From Paramecium pentaurelia (taxonomy: Eukaryota > Ciliophora > Oligohymenophorea > Peniculida > Parameciidae): a DNA stretch of 64,000 nucleotides. Shown in pieces: positions 26,260-37,409 of the stretch. The position numbers were made by a program, and so were the translations under genes. The notes under the pieces are model-generated. The model did not search any database, was not told the DNA's origin, and saw only the letters and a list, made by a program, of their open reading frames with translations. Each line of letters begins with the position of its first letter. Positions within the stretch are counted from its first letter, which is position 1. The stretch spans positions 62,001 to 126,000 of the forward strand of contig CAJJDO010000132.1 in the NCBI GenBank assembly GCA_905183005.1, read 5' to 3'.

Positions 26260-27543
26260 ATGAATATACGTAAACCTCCAAGAGAAGGTCTTCGTTCAAT
26301 TGAAAACAAAGAAAACCTCCCTGATAATTCATCCAAACCCCCTCCATCTAGATTAACCAACTATAGACTTAACAATCTTACAACCTACTTCAAAATTAGA
26401 ACTCCTAGTACAGGCAGAGAATTAGCTAAATTTGAAGACAACTTTAACATCAAAAATGAATAACGATATCTAAGTACTAAAGAAAGTCAATAATGTAATA
26501 CAATAACTAATAATACTAATCAACAATAATTAAGACTATCTTCAAAAATATAAAGAAAGAGAATCTAAGGCAATCTGAGTGCTAAGGATTCCACTAATCA
26601 TTAAGAATCTCTATATAAATAAATACCATCTACTTGTGATGATAAAATATATTAAATTGGACCTATAATTGGAAAAGGTAGCTATGCAATAGTAAAAATA
26701 GGAACTGATCGTCATGGCAATAAAGTTGCTATCAAAATGTATGATAAGTCATTACTCAAAGGTGAAAGATTTAATAATCTTATCAAAGAAATTAATACTC
26801 TCAGGATTCTATCTCATGATCAAATTACTAAACTATATGATGTCTATCATTATACTACCTATATCAATTTAGTAATGGAATATTGTGGAACTGAATCTCT
26901 ATATCAATTACTCAAATCAACTTCAACAAGAACCATACCCAAAGAATAAGCACTTTATATTATTCATTAATTACTTAAAATATTACATTATATACATGAT
27001 AGGAATGTTTGTCATAGAGATATTAAATTAGAAAATATACTTATACAAAATAAAAGAGTTAAACTAATAGATTTTGGTTTTAGTACATTTACTAATTAAC
27101 CTATTACTTGTCATTGTGGTACACCTAGTTATATGGCACCTGAAGTTGTCTCTAAATTGAAATATGATGGAAGAGCAGCAGATATATGGGCTACTGGTGT
27201 TCTGTTAGTTACTCTTTTATAAGGTAGTTTTCCTTTTAAAGGAGAGAATGAAAGAGAATTGTTTAAGAAAATAAGAAATAATGAATCAAATATAACTAAT
27301 TAAGATCGTGATTTATAAAAATTATTATCACGTATTTTTGTGATTGATCCATATCAAAGAGCAACAGCAAAAGAAGTATTTTATAATGATCTATCGTTTA
27401 GCTATTGTAATTAGATATCTTTAAAAGTTGAATTCAATATTATTATATAAATCATTCTTGATAAACATATTTCTTTTTATATCTATAATTAAAAAGATCT
27501 ACTCTTTCATATAGTTTAGATTAGAATTCTTAAAAAAAACTGA
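26260..27543 (+). CDS. Ser/Thr protein kinase (CAMK/SNF1-like), intronless
   Basis: A single-exon gene of 427 aa. About 125 disordered residues precede the kinase domain. GKGSYAIVKIG is the glycine loop, the catalytic lysine is near residue 159 (KVAIKMYDK), HRDIKLENIL near 252 and DFGFS near 272, followed by GTPSYMAPEVV and DIWATGVLLVTLL. All catalytic residues are present. HRDIKLEN and the APE region fit the CAMK group (SNF1/MARK/NUAK-like). After the domain about 40 residues remain with no UBA or KA1 module visible. The pathway cannot be told from sequence. Confidence 0.88.
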
Positions 27544-27665
27544 TCATTATTCTTAATTGTTCTAAGTTTAATTTCAAGTATATTTTTATAAGTATTATTA
27601 TTATAATTTCATTAAAGTGATTTTTTAATTAATAATATTGAAGTATATAGATATATATAAGTATA

Positions 27666-28679
27666 TCAAGAGTGATTCCTTAGATTAATTTTTTTAAGAG
27701 ATGGAAAATAAATATTAACAATTCTATTATCTTTTGGATTTGAAGTGTTTAATTTAGGATACTTTGGAGATGCTATTTTAGTTTGTAAGTTCTTTTTTCT
27801 TTGTTTCTTAATTAAATTTAATAAAGGAATGTATTTTTAGCTGTATTTGTCACGATTACTTTAAATAAGTTCAATTTTATCACATCTAGTTTCTTAAGAT
27901 TCTACTAATTAAACAGAGTCAGTAAAAATCAATTTATTTTTTGGTGGTTGTACTTAAGAATCTATTCCATATAATCTGAAGCAATCTTTAAAGAATCTAT
28001 TTCTGGGAGTAATTTGATTTGATGTAATCAATTTTTCTTAAATATAGGAATGATTGAAATTGCTTTATGCACAATTAATATCTTAGAAATGTCTATCTAA
28101 AGATCTCATACTTTCATCCTTTCTATTTGATGGTTGTCTACTTATATGTTTTAATTTTGATTTTTAACCTGTTTGAAGTTCAAGTAAATATTGTTATTAT
28201 TACATGTACATGAATGAACTACGTTTACTCTTTGGAGGTGATAATTAACAATTAGGAATCAATAAGTTAAGAGTCTCTTAAAATTTTTATTTTATTTACT
28301 CTCTTATATGATTATTGTTGTTCAATATTAAATTACGATATTTTCTCCATTTTTTTGATGGATTTGGAGTACTTGCTCTTATTGTGTAGTTTTGTAAATG
28401 TTCTTAAATATCTCTTCTCTTAAAATAAATAGGATTCTATATTCTGTGATTATTAGGACGACTTTCTTTCAAGCTTTTACTGACTGTTCTTACTGCATCA
28501 TAATCTCTGAACCAAAAACCTTTTGGGAGAGATGAAGAAATAACTACTCTACCTAGAGAATCTATTTTTCTTGGTTTTATTTCATTGGCTAATTGAAAGA
28601 GTTTTCTTTTTGAAAAGTAATTTAAGGGAGCCTGAAAATTGAAAAATTAATGTCCTTGTATTGTGTTTAATTTATACAT
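27666..28679 (-). CDS. Basic protein of unknown function, 337 aa
   Basis: An unbroken single-exon frame from ATG 28679 to TGA 27668-27666. It is strongly basic (Lys/Arg/Asn/Ser), without hydrophobic segments; short patches such as LPKGFWFRDYDAVRTVSKSL and TPNPSKKWRKYRN might bind partners or microtubules. No domain is recognised. It is convergent with the kinase gene (122 bp between stops). Lengths and stop usage are consistent with a real gene, but only composition supports this. Confidence 0.6.
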
Positions 28680-28939
28680 AATTTAAATTATTTCAATTAT
28701 TAATCACTTACATTTATTTACTTATCCTATTTGATAATAATTAAATGATGATTATTATTTATAAGATAATATGAAAATCTAAATAATAGTAAATATAAAT
28801 ATTTTAAGATATGTAGATTTGAAATTAATCTATTTATTTATTTAAAAATACTAAAATAATAATATAAATAACACTAACTTATTTATAGTAATGAAATTGT
28901 AATAATATATTATTATTGATTTTATGTATTTACACATTT

Positions 28940-30364
28940 TCATTAACTTTATTCATTTCTAAATATCTAACTTATAGATTAATTGAAGTTAAGTTAAGTA
29001 TTACATCTATATTTTAACATATAAGATGTATTAGATATACTTCTTTTATGAGTACTTGTAGTTTTAGTTTGACTTTATGTATTTTATATAAAGGATTCAT
29101 GACTTTATATACTCTTTTTAATTGATTAAGTATCATATTAAAATGTACTCTAAGAAGACTTCTATCTCATCATAATTCTTTTCTGTATTGAATATGTTGC
29201 TGTGGAGAATCTAGATTTATTATCATTCACATTCTTATAGCATTTCAAACATAACTTAATCTTTTAACATGTGAATGCCACATTCTATTTTAGACTTTAA
29301 TAGTGATTAAAATCTAAATTAGGATAAATAAATCTAAGTATTTTAGGAACTAAACAATCTTTATCCATTTCTATTATTGGAGGATCTTATTGATATTTTA
29401 TTTCATGATGTCTATCCCAACTCTCTATTATCTCCTTTATAAATATCTAAATAATACTCAAATTCAATATATACTTCTTCAAACAAATTTATATTTTGAA
29501 TTACTTTACAACCAACACATCTTTAATTTATAAATTCAATTCTATTAGGCCCTTTAGGTAAAGGTACTTTAAGAGACAATTTCAAATTACTATTACTTCT
29601 ACTTTAAGTTTTTGTTCTCACTTTAGAACAAAATAATAAATAAATTTATCCATCTATTCCTTATCTAAAATATAATTCCATTAAAGAAATATTAATCTTT
29701 TCAAAAGTCACATTACAAATATGCTGTTGAATTTCTTGGCAAGTTGATTCTAATGTTTTAGCCAATACATTTGAATTTAATCTATCAGAATTTCATATAT
29801 TATATATATATACGTAGTACTGATTGTTGGACCACCATCAGTCTCAAAGGTTGTGATTCTTTAATTTGGATGTAATGAATTGTTTGTTATTTTGTTTATA
29901 TTATAAATTTACTCGAAAATGCAACTATTTTTTTACCATGTACATTTTATTGTGCTATTACATTCTCTTCCAGGGCATACAAACCCTTATAAAACACCAT
30001 CAGCTTAATAGTCTAGCTTCTCAATAAAATGACCAACTTCCATCTTATTCATATAATGAAATTTAAGTTTTTCATTTTCTTTAAATATCCATACTGCTTC
30101 TATTTTATTTATACTCTCTGAATAGAATATCTATTTCAAGTAATCAGGATCTAATTTCTCCTTGCTCTTTCTATATATTACACCTTGCTTACTGAAATAC
30201 CAAAATTTCACATATCCTGCTTTTATCTACAGAGTATACGGTATATTTATCAATGGTGCTTTCTATTAATTACATAGACATACTTTTGTAATTGGATCTT
30301 TTAACCATAAGAAATGTAACAAATCATATACAAATCCATCTATTTCTGAAAATTTTAACTGCAT
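28940..30364 (-). CDS. Unknown Cys-motif protein, 454 aa
   Basis: Two needed introns: 32 nt GTATATATATATAATATATGAA...GATAG near 29790-29821 and 28 nt GTATATATTGAA...TTTAG near 29452-29479. A third in-frame candidate lies near residue 28. The protein contains paired cysteines (CPGRECNSTIKC, CVGCKV, CLKCY) that could bind zinc, a segment QGIDGQIYLLFCSKVRT, and a basic Ser/Thr/Gln-rich tail. No known family is recognised. Conserved Cys-x2-Cys pairs spaced through the middle suggest a structural metal site; this is inference. Confidence 0.6.
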
Positions 30365-30697
30365 TATACAAATAATAAATTATATATAAATATTATTAGA
30401 TTCTAATTATAATATGGATAATTTTTCATTTTCTATTCTAATTTATAAGAGAAAAAATTTAGATTATAAGATTTTAATGTCATTATTATTTTTTAATTAT
30501 AATCTAAACAACTTCCCTAAGTATTTTGGATCTACTTAATTTATTATAATTTAAAATTATCTTATTTTTATATTATAATAAATCTTCCATTAAGATAATA
30601 TTATAAAATATCATAATTAGTATATTTTTAAATTAATCAAGTTATTATTCAAATCATATGTTTTTAATGAAAACATCTTATTTGGAATATAATTTAT
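30365..30697. other. AT-rich interval without a gene
   Basis: About 330 bp upstream of the 454-aa gene with no coding-like frame or recognisable signal. Confidence 0.5.
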
Positions 30698-31573
30698 ATG
30701 AGAATACTTAATTTACAAAAAAGAAAAATTAAGTTTAATTATTTTAATAGAGGAGATTTTTATGGAAATTGAAAGAACTAATTAAACCAATTATGTTAAT
30801 CATTTTAAGGACTTAATCTATTTAAATTGAATAGGAGACTAATCCTTTTTGAGTCTCAAGTTAAAGAAGGAATCGGAATTTTAATAATGTTAAAATCATT
30901 AAAAAATATTTGGCAAAGAAAACATAAAAATATTAAAGCATTAAATCAAGTGAGCTTCAAAGTAAGAAAACATAGAAAAATAAATAGAGTATTATCTTGA
31001 TGAAGTTTCATCTATGATATTATATATGAATAGAAATTATGTCTTTATAAATGATTTTATTTATATATTGAATTACAAATAAAAAAATTAGCAGCATCAG
31101 GGATGGATAATGGATAAATAATTAACTTTTAAGATTTCGATGAGATTGAATGTGATAAAGAATATATTGCTTTTACTTTTGGCAATAACAATAAAAAGCT
31201 CAGGAATTATGAAAAAGCTTTAGAAAAATTCAAATCTCGCATTTAAGAAGGCCTTATCTATATCAATAATAATTTTGATTTTTTCAATCTTAATACATAA
31301 TAAGATGGCATCCTTATTGATGATTAAAATAATAAGATTCAAGTGATTGATGAATGCATAATTGGAACATAGGTTGTGTTAAAAAAAGATAAAACATAAA
31401 TATTGAATGATAGAAAAAGACATTCAATTAATATCGACCCTCATTCATATAAAATAGATATTAAGTTAGAAGATAAGAATTCAGATAACAATAGCCATTT
31501 AAATAAGATTGATAAATTAATTAAAGAGAAAAAGAATAAGAAAAAGAAAAAAACTATACATAAAAAATAGTGA
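30698..31573 (+). pseudogene. Broken or unresolved gene
   Basis: Coding-like stretches alternate between frames: QLCQSFQGLNLFKLNRRL... (about 30788-30988), YYLDEVSSMILYMNRNYVF (about 30990-31060) and a final frame that runs from about 31053 through ATG 31103 to TGA 31571-31573 (MDNGQIINFQDFDEIECD ... ending in a Lys-rich KKKKKTIHKK). No set of GT...AG introns restores one frame, and several TGAs interrupt the best frame. Either real indels have broken the gene or bases near this contig end are wrong. The last 156 codons alone would be a small acidic then basic protein. Confidence 0.4.
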
Positions 31574-32174
31574 AAAAGTTTAACAGTGTATTATAAATAA
31601 GTTGTTATTTTTTTAGAATTTATACTTATGAAATATTTGCAAATATTATTAAATTATATTGTATATATATATATATATATATAATTATTTCTATTTAAAC
31701 TATTAAATAAATGTATCTATTCTATTTTTATTATCTTACATAATATAAACATCTTAATATCTTTTGTTTATATAATATTCTTTGTTGTTCATTTCTATAT
31801 TATCTTGGAGAACTAATAAAAAAGTGAAATAGAAAAAATGAATAATTATATTTTAATATTCTATCTAAATAAATAATTTGATTCAATAAGATGAAGTATA
31901 ATTTGATTATGAAATATATTTATTATTTATTCCATTTTAATAATAAATGAGTAGATAAATCAATTAAGTCAAAATTATAATTTTCTTAAATAGAGTTATT
32001 TAGATATTTAAAAAAATCAATTTATATTGAAAATATATTTCAATGTATATAAAAATAGTGAATAAGAATATCCTAATGAGTGGATTTAAACTAGAAAATA
32101 TATTTAAAAAATAGAAGTGTATTATTTATATTATGGAAAAATTTATTAAAGAAAAATTAGAAAAAATTACAAAT
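31574..32174. other. Intergenic, TA-repeat and start of duplicated block
   Basis: AT-rich sequence with a (TA)n tract at 31662-31682, where the first copy of the 1,142-bp duplicated block begins. No gene is seen. Confidence 0.6.
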
Positions 32175-32478
32175 TCAAAATTAATCTAAGTCTAATACTA
32201 ATAGACTTGATGTGACATTTGGATCAATTTAGTTTTCAAGTAATTCATCTATACTTTCTGTTGGTTCTTCATAATGGATTAGAACCAATGTTTGAAATCC
32301 TCTGTATTAATGTTTTGAAGGTGTTTTAGTTGGAGGTTTATTACATCTATTACCTAAAAATATATAAAATTAATGTATAACATGTGTTTCTGAATGAGAA
32401 ATTAAGATTTTTGCAAATTCCACATACCCAATCACCATTTCTCTGCTTCCTTTTTACAATATAGGGAGAATTATTCAT
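32175..32478 (-). CDS. Small RanBP2-type zinc-finger protein (copy 1)
   Basis: 91 aa with one 28-nt intron (GTTATACATTAATTT...TTTTTAG). The N-terminal finger reads GDWVCGICKNLNFSFRN followed by CNRC, the W-x-C-x2-C-x(10)-C-x2-C pattern of RanBP2-type fingers that bind ubiquitin or single-stranded RNA. The rest is an acidic helix-like tail ending LLVLDLDQF. The intron splits the third cysteine codon. This copy lies in the duplicated block before the N, so it and the copy at 33318-33621 are probably one gene. Confidence 0.8.
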
Positions 32479-32651
32479 GTAAATATTTATTATTATTTAA
32501 ATTCAAAATTTAATAACGATATATATATATGAATTAAGAATTTATTATTTATAATATGAGAGGAAGTATTAAATGAATCGAAATTTTATTGAAATAGGTA
32601 CTGAATAATGTTAGACGTTTTGAATTGTCAATTCTATAAATAATATAAATA

Positions 32652-32803
32652 ATGATTTAATAATAATCGTAAGGTTCAAGAGAAAATAATTGGGAGTTGT
32701 AATAGGATGGTTAAGTGGGCGAGTCAGATGCACTGATCAATATGTAAGTAGCTTACAATTGGTTAACTTAAGTATTTTATTGCTTAATTAGGCTTTAATG
32801 ATA
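32652..32803 (+). pseudogene. Truncated 5' end of the RING membrane protein (assembly copy)
   Basis: Identical to the first 152 bp of the RING gene starting at 33795 and stops at the N (32804). It is best read as the end of one contig rather than a biological fragment. Confidence 0.8.
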
Positions 32804-32804
32804 N

Positions 32805-33946
32805 TATATATATATATATATATATAATTATTTCTATTTAAACTATTAAATAAATGTATCTATTCTATTTTTATTATCTTACATAATATAAACATCTTAA
32901 TATCTTTTGTTTATATAATATTCTTTGTTGTTCATTTCTATATTATCTTGGAGAACTAATAAAAAAGTGAAATAGAAAAAATGAATAATTATATTTTAAT
33001 ATTCTATCTAAATAAATAATTTGATTCAATAAGATGAAGTATAATTTGATTATGAAATATATTTATTATTTATTCCATTTTAATAATAAATGAGTAGATA
33101 AATCAATTAAGTCAAAATTATAATTTTCTTAAATAGAGTTATTTAGATATTTAAAAAAATCAATTTATATTGAAAATATATTTCAATGTATATAAAAATA
33201 GTGAATAAGAATATCCTAATGAGTGGATTTAAACTAGAAAATATATTTAAAAAATAGAAGTGTATTATTTATATTATGGAAAAATTTATTAAAGAAAAAT
33301 TAGAAAAAATTACAAATTCAAAATTAATCTAAGTCTAATACTAATAGACTTGATGTGACATTTGGATCAATTTAGTTTTCAAGTAATTCATCTATACTTT
33401 CTGTTGGTTCTTCATAATGGATTAGAACCAATGTTTGAAATCCTCTGTATTAATGTTTTGAAGGTGTTTTAGTTGGAGGTTTATTACATCTATTACCTAA
33501 AAATATATAAAATTAATGTATAACATGTGTTTCTGAATGAGAAATTAAGATTTTTGCAAATTCCACATACCCAATCACCATTTCTCTGCTTCCTTTTTAC
33601 AATATAGGGAGAATTATTCATGTAAATATTTATTATTATTTAAATTCAAAATTTAATAACGATATATATATATGAATTAAGAATTTATTATTTATAATAT
33701 GAGAGGAAGTATTAAATGAATCGAAATTTTATTGAAATAGGTACTGAATAATGTTAGACGTTTTGAATTGTCAATTCTATAAATAATATAAATAATGATT
33801 TAATAATAATCGTAAGGTTCAAGAGAAAATAATTGGGAGTTGTAATAGGATGGTTAAGTGGGCGAGTCAGATGCACTGATCAATATGTAAGTAGCTTACA
33901 ATTGGTTAACTTAAGTATTTTATTGCTTAATTAGGCTTTAATGATA
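32805..33946. repeat. Second copy of the 1,142-bp duplicated block
   Basis: Begins in the TA tract directly after the N and repeats 31662-32803 without a difference that I can see. It continues into the full RING gene. Confidence 0.9.
33318..33621 (-). CDS. Small RanBP2-type zinc-finger protein (copy 2)
   Basis: Same 91-aa protein and intron as at 32175-32478, shifted by 1,143 bp. It is divergent from the RING gene, with 173 bp between the two ATGs. If the duplication is an assembly artefact, this is the copy in true context, next to an intact neighbour. Confidence 0.8.
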
Positions 33947-35263
33947 GTAATTTTGTTTAATTCATTTCTTACTCTTTTTTTATCATCAATGACATTTGGA
34001 TTGAGTTTTAGAGTTCCTCTATTGTTCTTAAGTGTAGTACACTTGATATACTTAATAAAAACATGTATAGTTCATCATAAAACGTAAATATATTAAGTAA
34101 AAAAATAAGAGCTAAAACTGATTTTGATTGTTGTTTTGAATTGACATGGAATATTGGTTTAATTTCATATTATGTAATCAATAGTAATAAAAATAGAGTT
34201 GTTTGATTTACTTTGTTGAATATCAGAGCTTTTAAATATAATACTTAGGAATGCTGTTATGTTTTTACAATGCAATTTGGATGTTTTATAGTGGAATACA
34301 ATTGCATAAGAGGAAATCTGAGAAACAATAGTATAAATTGGTATGTAAATGAGAATTAAAATATAGTTGAGTGTGTTTGCAAAGTTATGTTTTATAACAT
34401 AGATAACATTTATAAATCTCAAGCTAATAGATTGGTTGTCAATACATTGGTTATATGCCTTTGTAATAATCTGGTTGTTTTTATTGATAGCAATATTTTT
34501 GGAATTGATATCTCTATTTAATCTTTCTGCTTAATTGAGTAAATATTTTAGCAGTAGTAATGTGGAAGTGAAAGTGCAAATGGGAACTAAAATAGTGGGT
34601 TTAGTTTGGATTTCAATGTTTTTCTTTTGTTTTGCTGGAATACCAACCTATACAATGATTAATTTGTGTCTATATTTATAAAATGAGGATGGAGGAAAAA
34701 ATTATTTACTGGCGATAATTGTAAGTGCATTTTACACAATTATTTATATGGTGTATACTATATATCATAAAGAACTGTTGACATTATTTATATTAAATTT
34801 ACATTACTTCACTCGTTTAAATGAGGATAGGAATCAAGATAGATAGATTCTTAGTTTTCCAAGTTCTAGAAGTCAAAAAAAGTTTGTATATTCATTAAAA
34901 GAGAATTCACATAAGAATAATAATTTCGAATATCCAACATAGATGGTGAAAATATCAAGCACTTATTATTTACCTGATGAATTAGTCATGAAAAGACATT
35001 AAACTGAAGTCAATATTATTACTAGCAAATAAGCTACAATAACTGAAGTTGCTGTTCAAGAACCTACTATGAAATAATGTTTTAATTGTTTTCAAAGATA
35101 AAGTTGTGTAGTCTATATGCCTTGTGGTCATGGTGGTATGTGTTCTGAATGTGCTACTTAATGGTTTAATTAAAATAAAGAATGTCCTATTTGTAGAAGT
35201 GTAATTGAAATATATTTATATGAATTAGTTAATCAAGGCTATACTTCAAATTGTATAGATTGA
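33795..35263 (+). CDS. Multi-pass membrane RING-finger protein (E3 ubiquitin ligase)
   Basis: 457 aa with four introns (20, 26, 23 and 26 nt). The start ATG 33795 was chosen because a 20-nt intron (GTATTTTATTGCTTAATTAG) links it to the long membrane exon. At least six hydrophobic segments lie between residues ~40 and 300. The C-terminus holds a C3HC4 RING: CFNC, MPCGHGGMCSEC and CPIC, all ligands present. Such membrane RING proteins transfer ubiquitin to membrane or lumenal substrates, typically in ER or endosomal membranes. It is the first gene of a tightly spaced plus-strand run. Confidence 0.85.
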
Positions 35264-35343
35264 TGAATAAACAGTGAAGGTTATGGAAATAATTGCATAA
35301 AACTGAAAAAGAAAAAATGATTTATTACTTATTAATTAAATTA

Positions 35344-35820
35344 ATGAAACAGCCGATCTTAAATAAAGGATCTAAACCTGAAAAGAATCCAACTTCTTAT
35401 AATAATGATGGATTTGGAAGAGATACTTATATTTCATATAATAATGGTGGAAATTTTGGAACTGAATTCAGATTCCTTACTATTCAATAAAATAGAACAG
35501 GAATGAATATGATGCCAACTCCTGCTTCTAGAGCATCAGAAGTACCTTAAAGAATATTCTATTAATGTGATGGAACTGGAAGAGATACTTATGTGTTGTA
35601 TGAATGATTACCATATATATTTAGATTAAATGTGTAGGAGAAATACTCTCCTATGTAAAATTACAAGAGGATGCTTCGAAGTTCTGATCAATTCTTCTCC
35701 AGTCCAAAATAAAGGTATGAATTACCACCACTTGCCAGAGAAAGGTTCAAGAAAACTTAATAATCTCAGAGGAGTCTCATAAGTCGATTATCATAACCAA
35801 AGCTGAAACAAAGTTGTTGA
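35344..35820 (+). CDS. Small GRDTY-motif protein, possibly axonemal
   Basis: 149 aa with one 27-nt intron (GTATGAATGATTACC...ATTTAG). Two copies of a motif GxGRDTY occur (NDGFGRDTYISYNNGG and CDGTGRDTYV). The rest is basic, with PLARERFKKTQ near the C-terminus. Similar GRDxY/NGG motifs occur, as I recall, in small ciliary microtubule-associated proteins of protists; this is a tentative link, helped by the CFAP141-like gene nearby. A further in-frame ATG at 35317 would add nine hydrophobic residues; 35344 gives a more usual start. Confidence 0.65.
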
Positions 35821-35830
35821 ATTATAATTA

Positions 35831-36788
35831 ATGGGTTAACAATTGATTGAATATTTCCCTCTAAATACTTTAATGCTTATTAATGGTTCATTCCCTATGC
35901 CTGTAATGATCACAAAGAAGCTATTCAATGCACATCATGAAAAGACTACTCCAACAATCTAGTTGAAAAAGAAAATAAGAAAATTTTATCATAAGAGACA
36001 TTTTTTGTTTAAAAAATTTGATGAAGGCATAATATTAGATGAAGAATCATGGTATTCTGTTGTACCTGAAGAAGTTGCTTCTTATGTTGCTGAACGATTA
36101 CATAAAAGAATTATAGATCAAAAACTTCCAATAAATAAAGTTATTGATGGATTCTGTGGATCAGGTGGTTTAGCCATCTAATTAGCTTCTAAATTTAATA
36201 ATTTACTTTGTATAGATCTAGATCCTGTTAAATTAGAAAATTTAAAAACTAATGCATTAATTTATCAAAGGACAATTGAGACTCAATTAAATAATTTTTT
36301 ATTGGTTGAATATGAATATGATGAAAACACTATTTTAACATTATGTCCACCATGGTATATATATATATATATCAATTAATAGGGGTGGATTGAATTATCA
36401 TAAAAAAGAGGTTTATGATCTAGAAACAGATATGAGTCCTTGTTTATCTGATATTTTAAAAAAAGCCTTTTCTATTAGTTGTAATATTGTACTTTAATTA
36501 CCTAAAAATGTTTCAATCTCTTAATTAACTACTATAATTCAATAATAATCTTAATAATTAAATTTTAAACGATATTCTATTGAAATAGAAATGATTTATA
36601 TTAATAATTAATTAAGTTAATTGTTTGTGTATTTTGGATAGATTGTTAAATGCAATTATGATGCTGAAATAGATTGCATTCTAAAATCACAAACACATTT
36701 AGATAGAAAAACAATTAAAGAATAAGGTTTAATACAAACATTATAAAAATTAGAAATCAATGATTAAGTTAATTTATTAAAATAATGA
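35831..36788 (+). CDS. TGS1: Trimethylguanosine synthase (RNA cap hypermethylase)
   Basis: 309 aa with one 28-nt intron (36355-36382) that splits the Trp codon of the catalytic motif. VIDGFCGSGGLAIQLA is the AdoMet-binding motif I, CIDLDPVKLENLKTNALIY motif II, and PPWGGLNY the catalytic motif whose Trp stacks on m7G in this family. TGS1 converts m7G caps of snRNAs and snoRNAs to 2,2,7-trimethylguanosine. Here only the catalytic domain is present, as in yeast and other protists. It starts 10 bp after the preceding stop, and its TGA overlaps the next ATG. Confidence 0.92.
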
Positions 36789-37350
36789 AATAAAAAATTG
36801 ATCGATCACGAATTCCTAACTCATCCTAAGACATCCTTATTGTTCCTGTTTATGCTGATAAATTAGGTTTCTCTTTACCTGCCAAATTACCTTATATGCC
36901 TGTATCTGAAGATTCTATTGCTGAAACTGTATTTTAAGCCAATCGCATTTGTTAAAAAATTAGATGTGAAAAAAGTAGAATTGAAGAAAGTGATCCATTA
37001 GAAACTGAAAAATTTTATGGTATCTCTTTATTTTCATCTATTATGTAGTTACTTCATCATGGGTATTATTTATTGTAGGAGTCATCTTATTTGTATTAGG
37101 ATTCTCATATGAAGATTTAAAATCAACATTAACATTGTTAGGTACCATCTTTATTGTTTTACCTACACTTATATCCATTATTGTAGTTATTATTAGCATA
37201 ACTAAATCTCCTAAATTGATTGATCTTGAATAAGAATGTACTAAAAAATTGGGAGAATTCTTTGAAGTTTAAAATTAATAATATAGAAAAAAGGGATTGT
37301 AATGGTCAATAGGAGATGAAATGTTATGGATTTAGTTGGAAAAAATATGA
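36785..37350 (+). CDS. Erf4/GOLGA7-family palmitoyltransferase partner protein
   Basis: 178 aa with one 29-nt intron (GTATCTCTTTATTTTC...TATGTAG). The family pattern is visible: VPVYADKLGFSLPAKLP near the start, ETVFQANRI, two adjacent membrane segments (about residues 75-120), then LGEFFEVQNQQYRKKGLQW and a final hydrophobic LWIQLE. Erf4 and GOLGA7/GCP16 are membrane partners that stabilise DHHC acyltransferases acting on Ras-like proteins. The ATG overlaps the TGS1 stop (ATGA). A DHHC enzyme lies 22 kb away at 58905. Confidence 0.75.
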
Positions 37351-37409
37351 CTTTTTTAAATTATTAATTTATATAATTTATATATATATATATATATATA
37401 TAATAAACA

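Larger units (their letters stand above)
31662..32803. repeat. First copy of a 1,142-bp duplicated block ending at an N
   Basis: Identical by eye to 32805-33946 (offset 1,143). The block starts in a TA tract and stops at the single N at 32804, in the middle of the RING gene. This is the pattern of two contig ends that overlap but were not merged. Confidence 0.9.

Noticed and set aside
31662..33946. True tandem duplication of a zinc-finger/RING gene pair
   Set aside because: Perfect identity, a single N at the join and truncation exactly at the N point to assembly overlap. Kept as unproven, not as biology.
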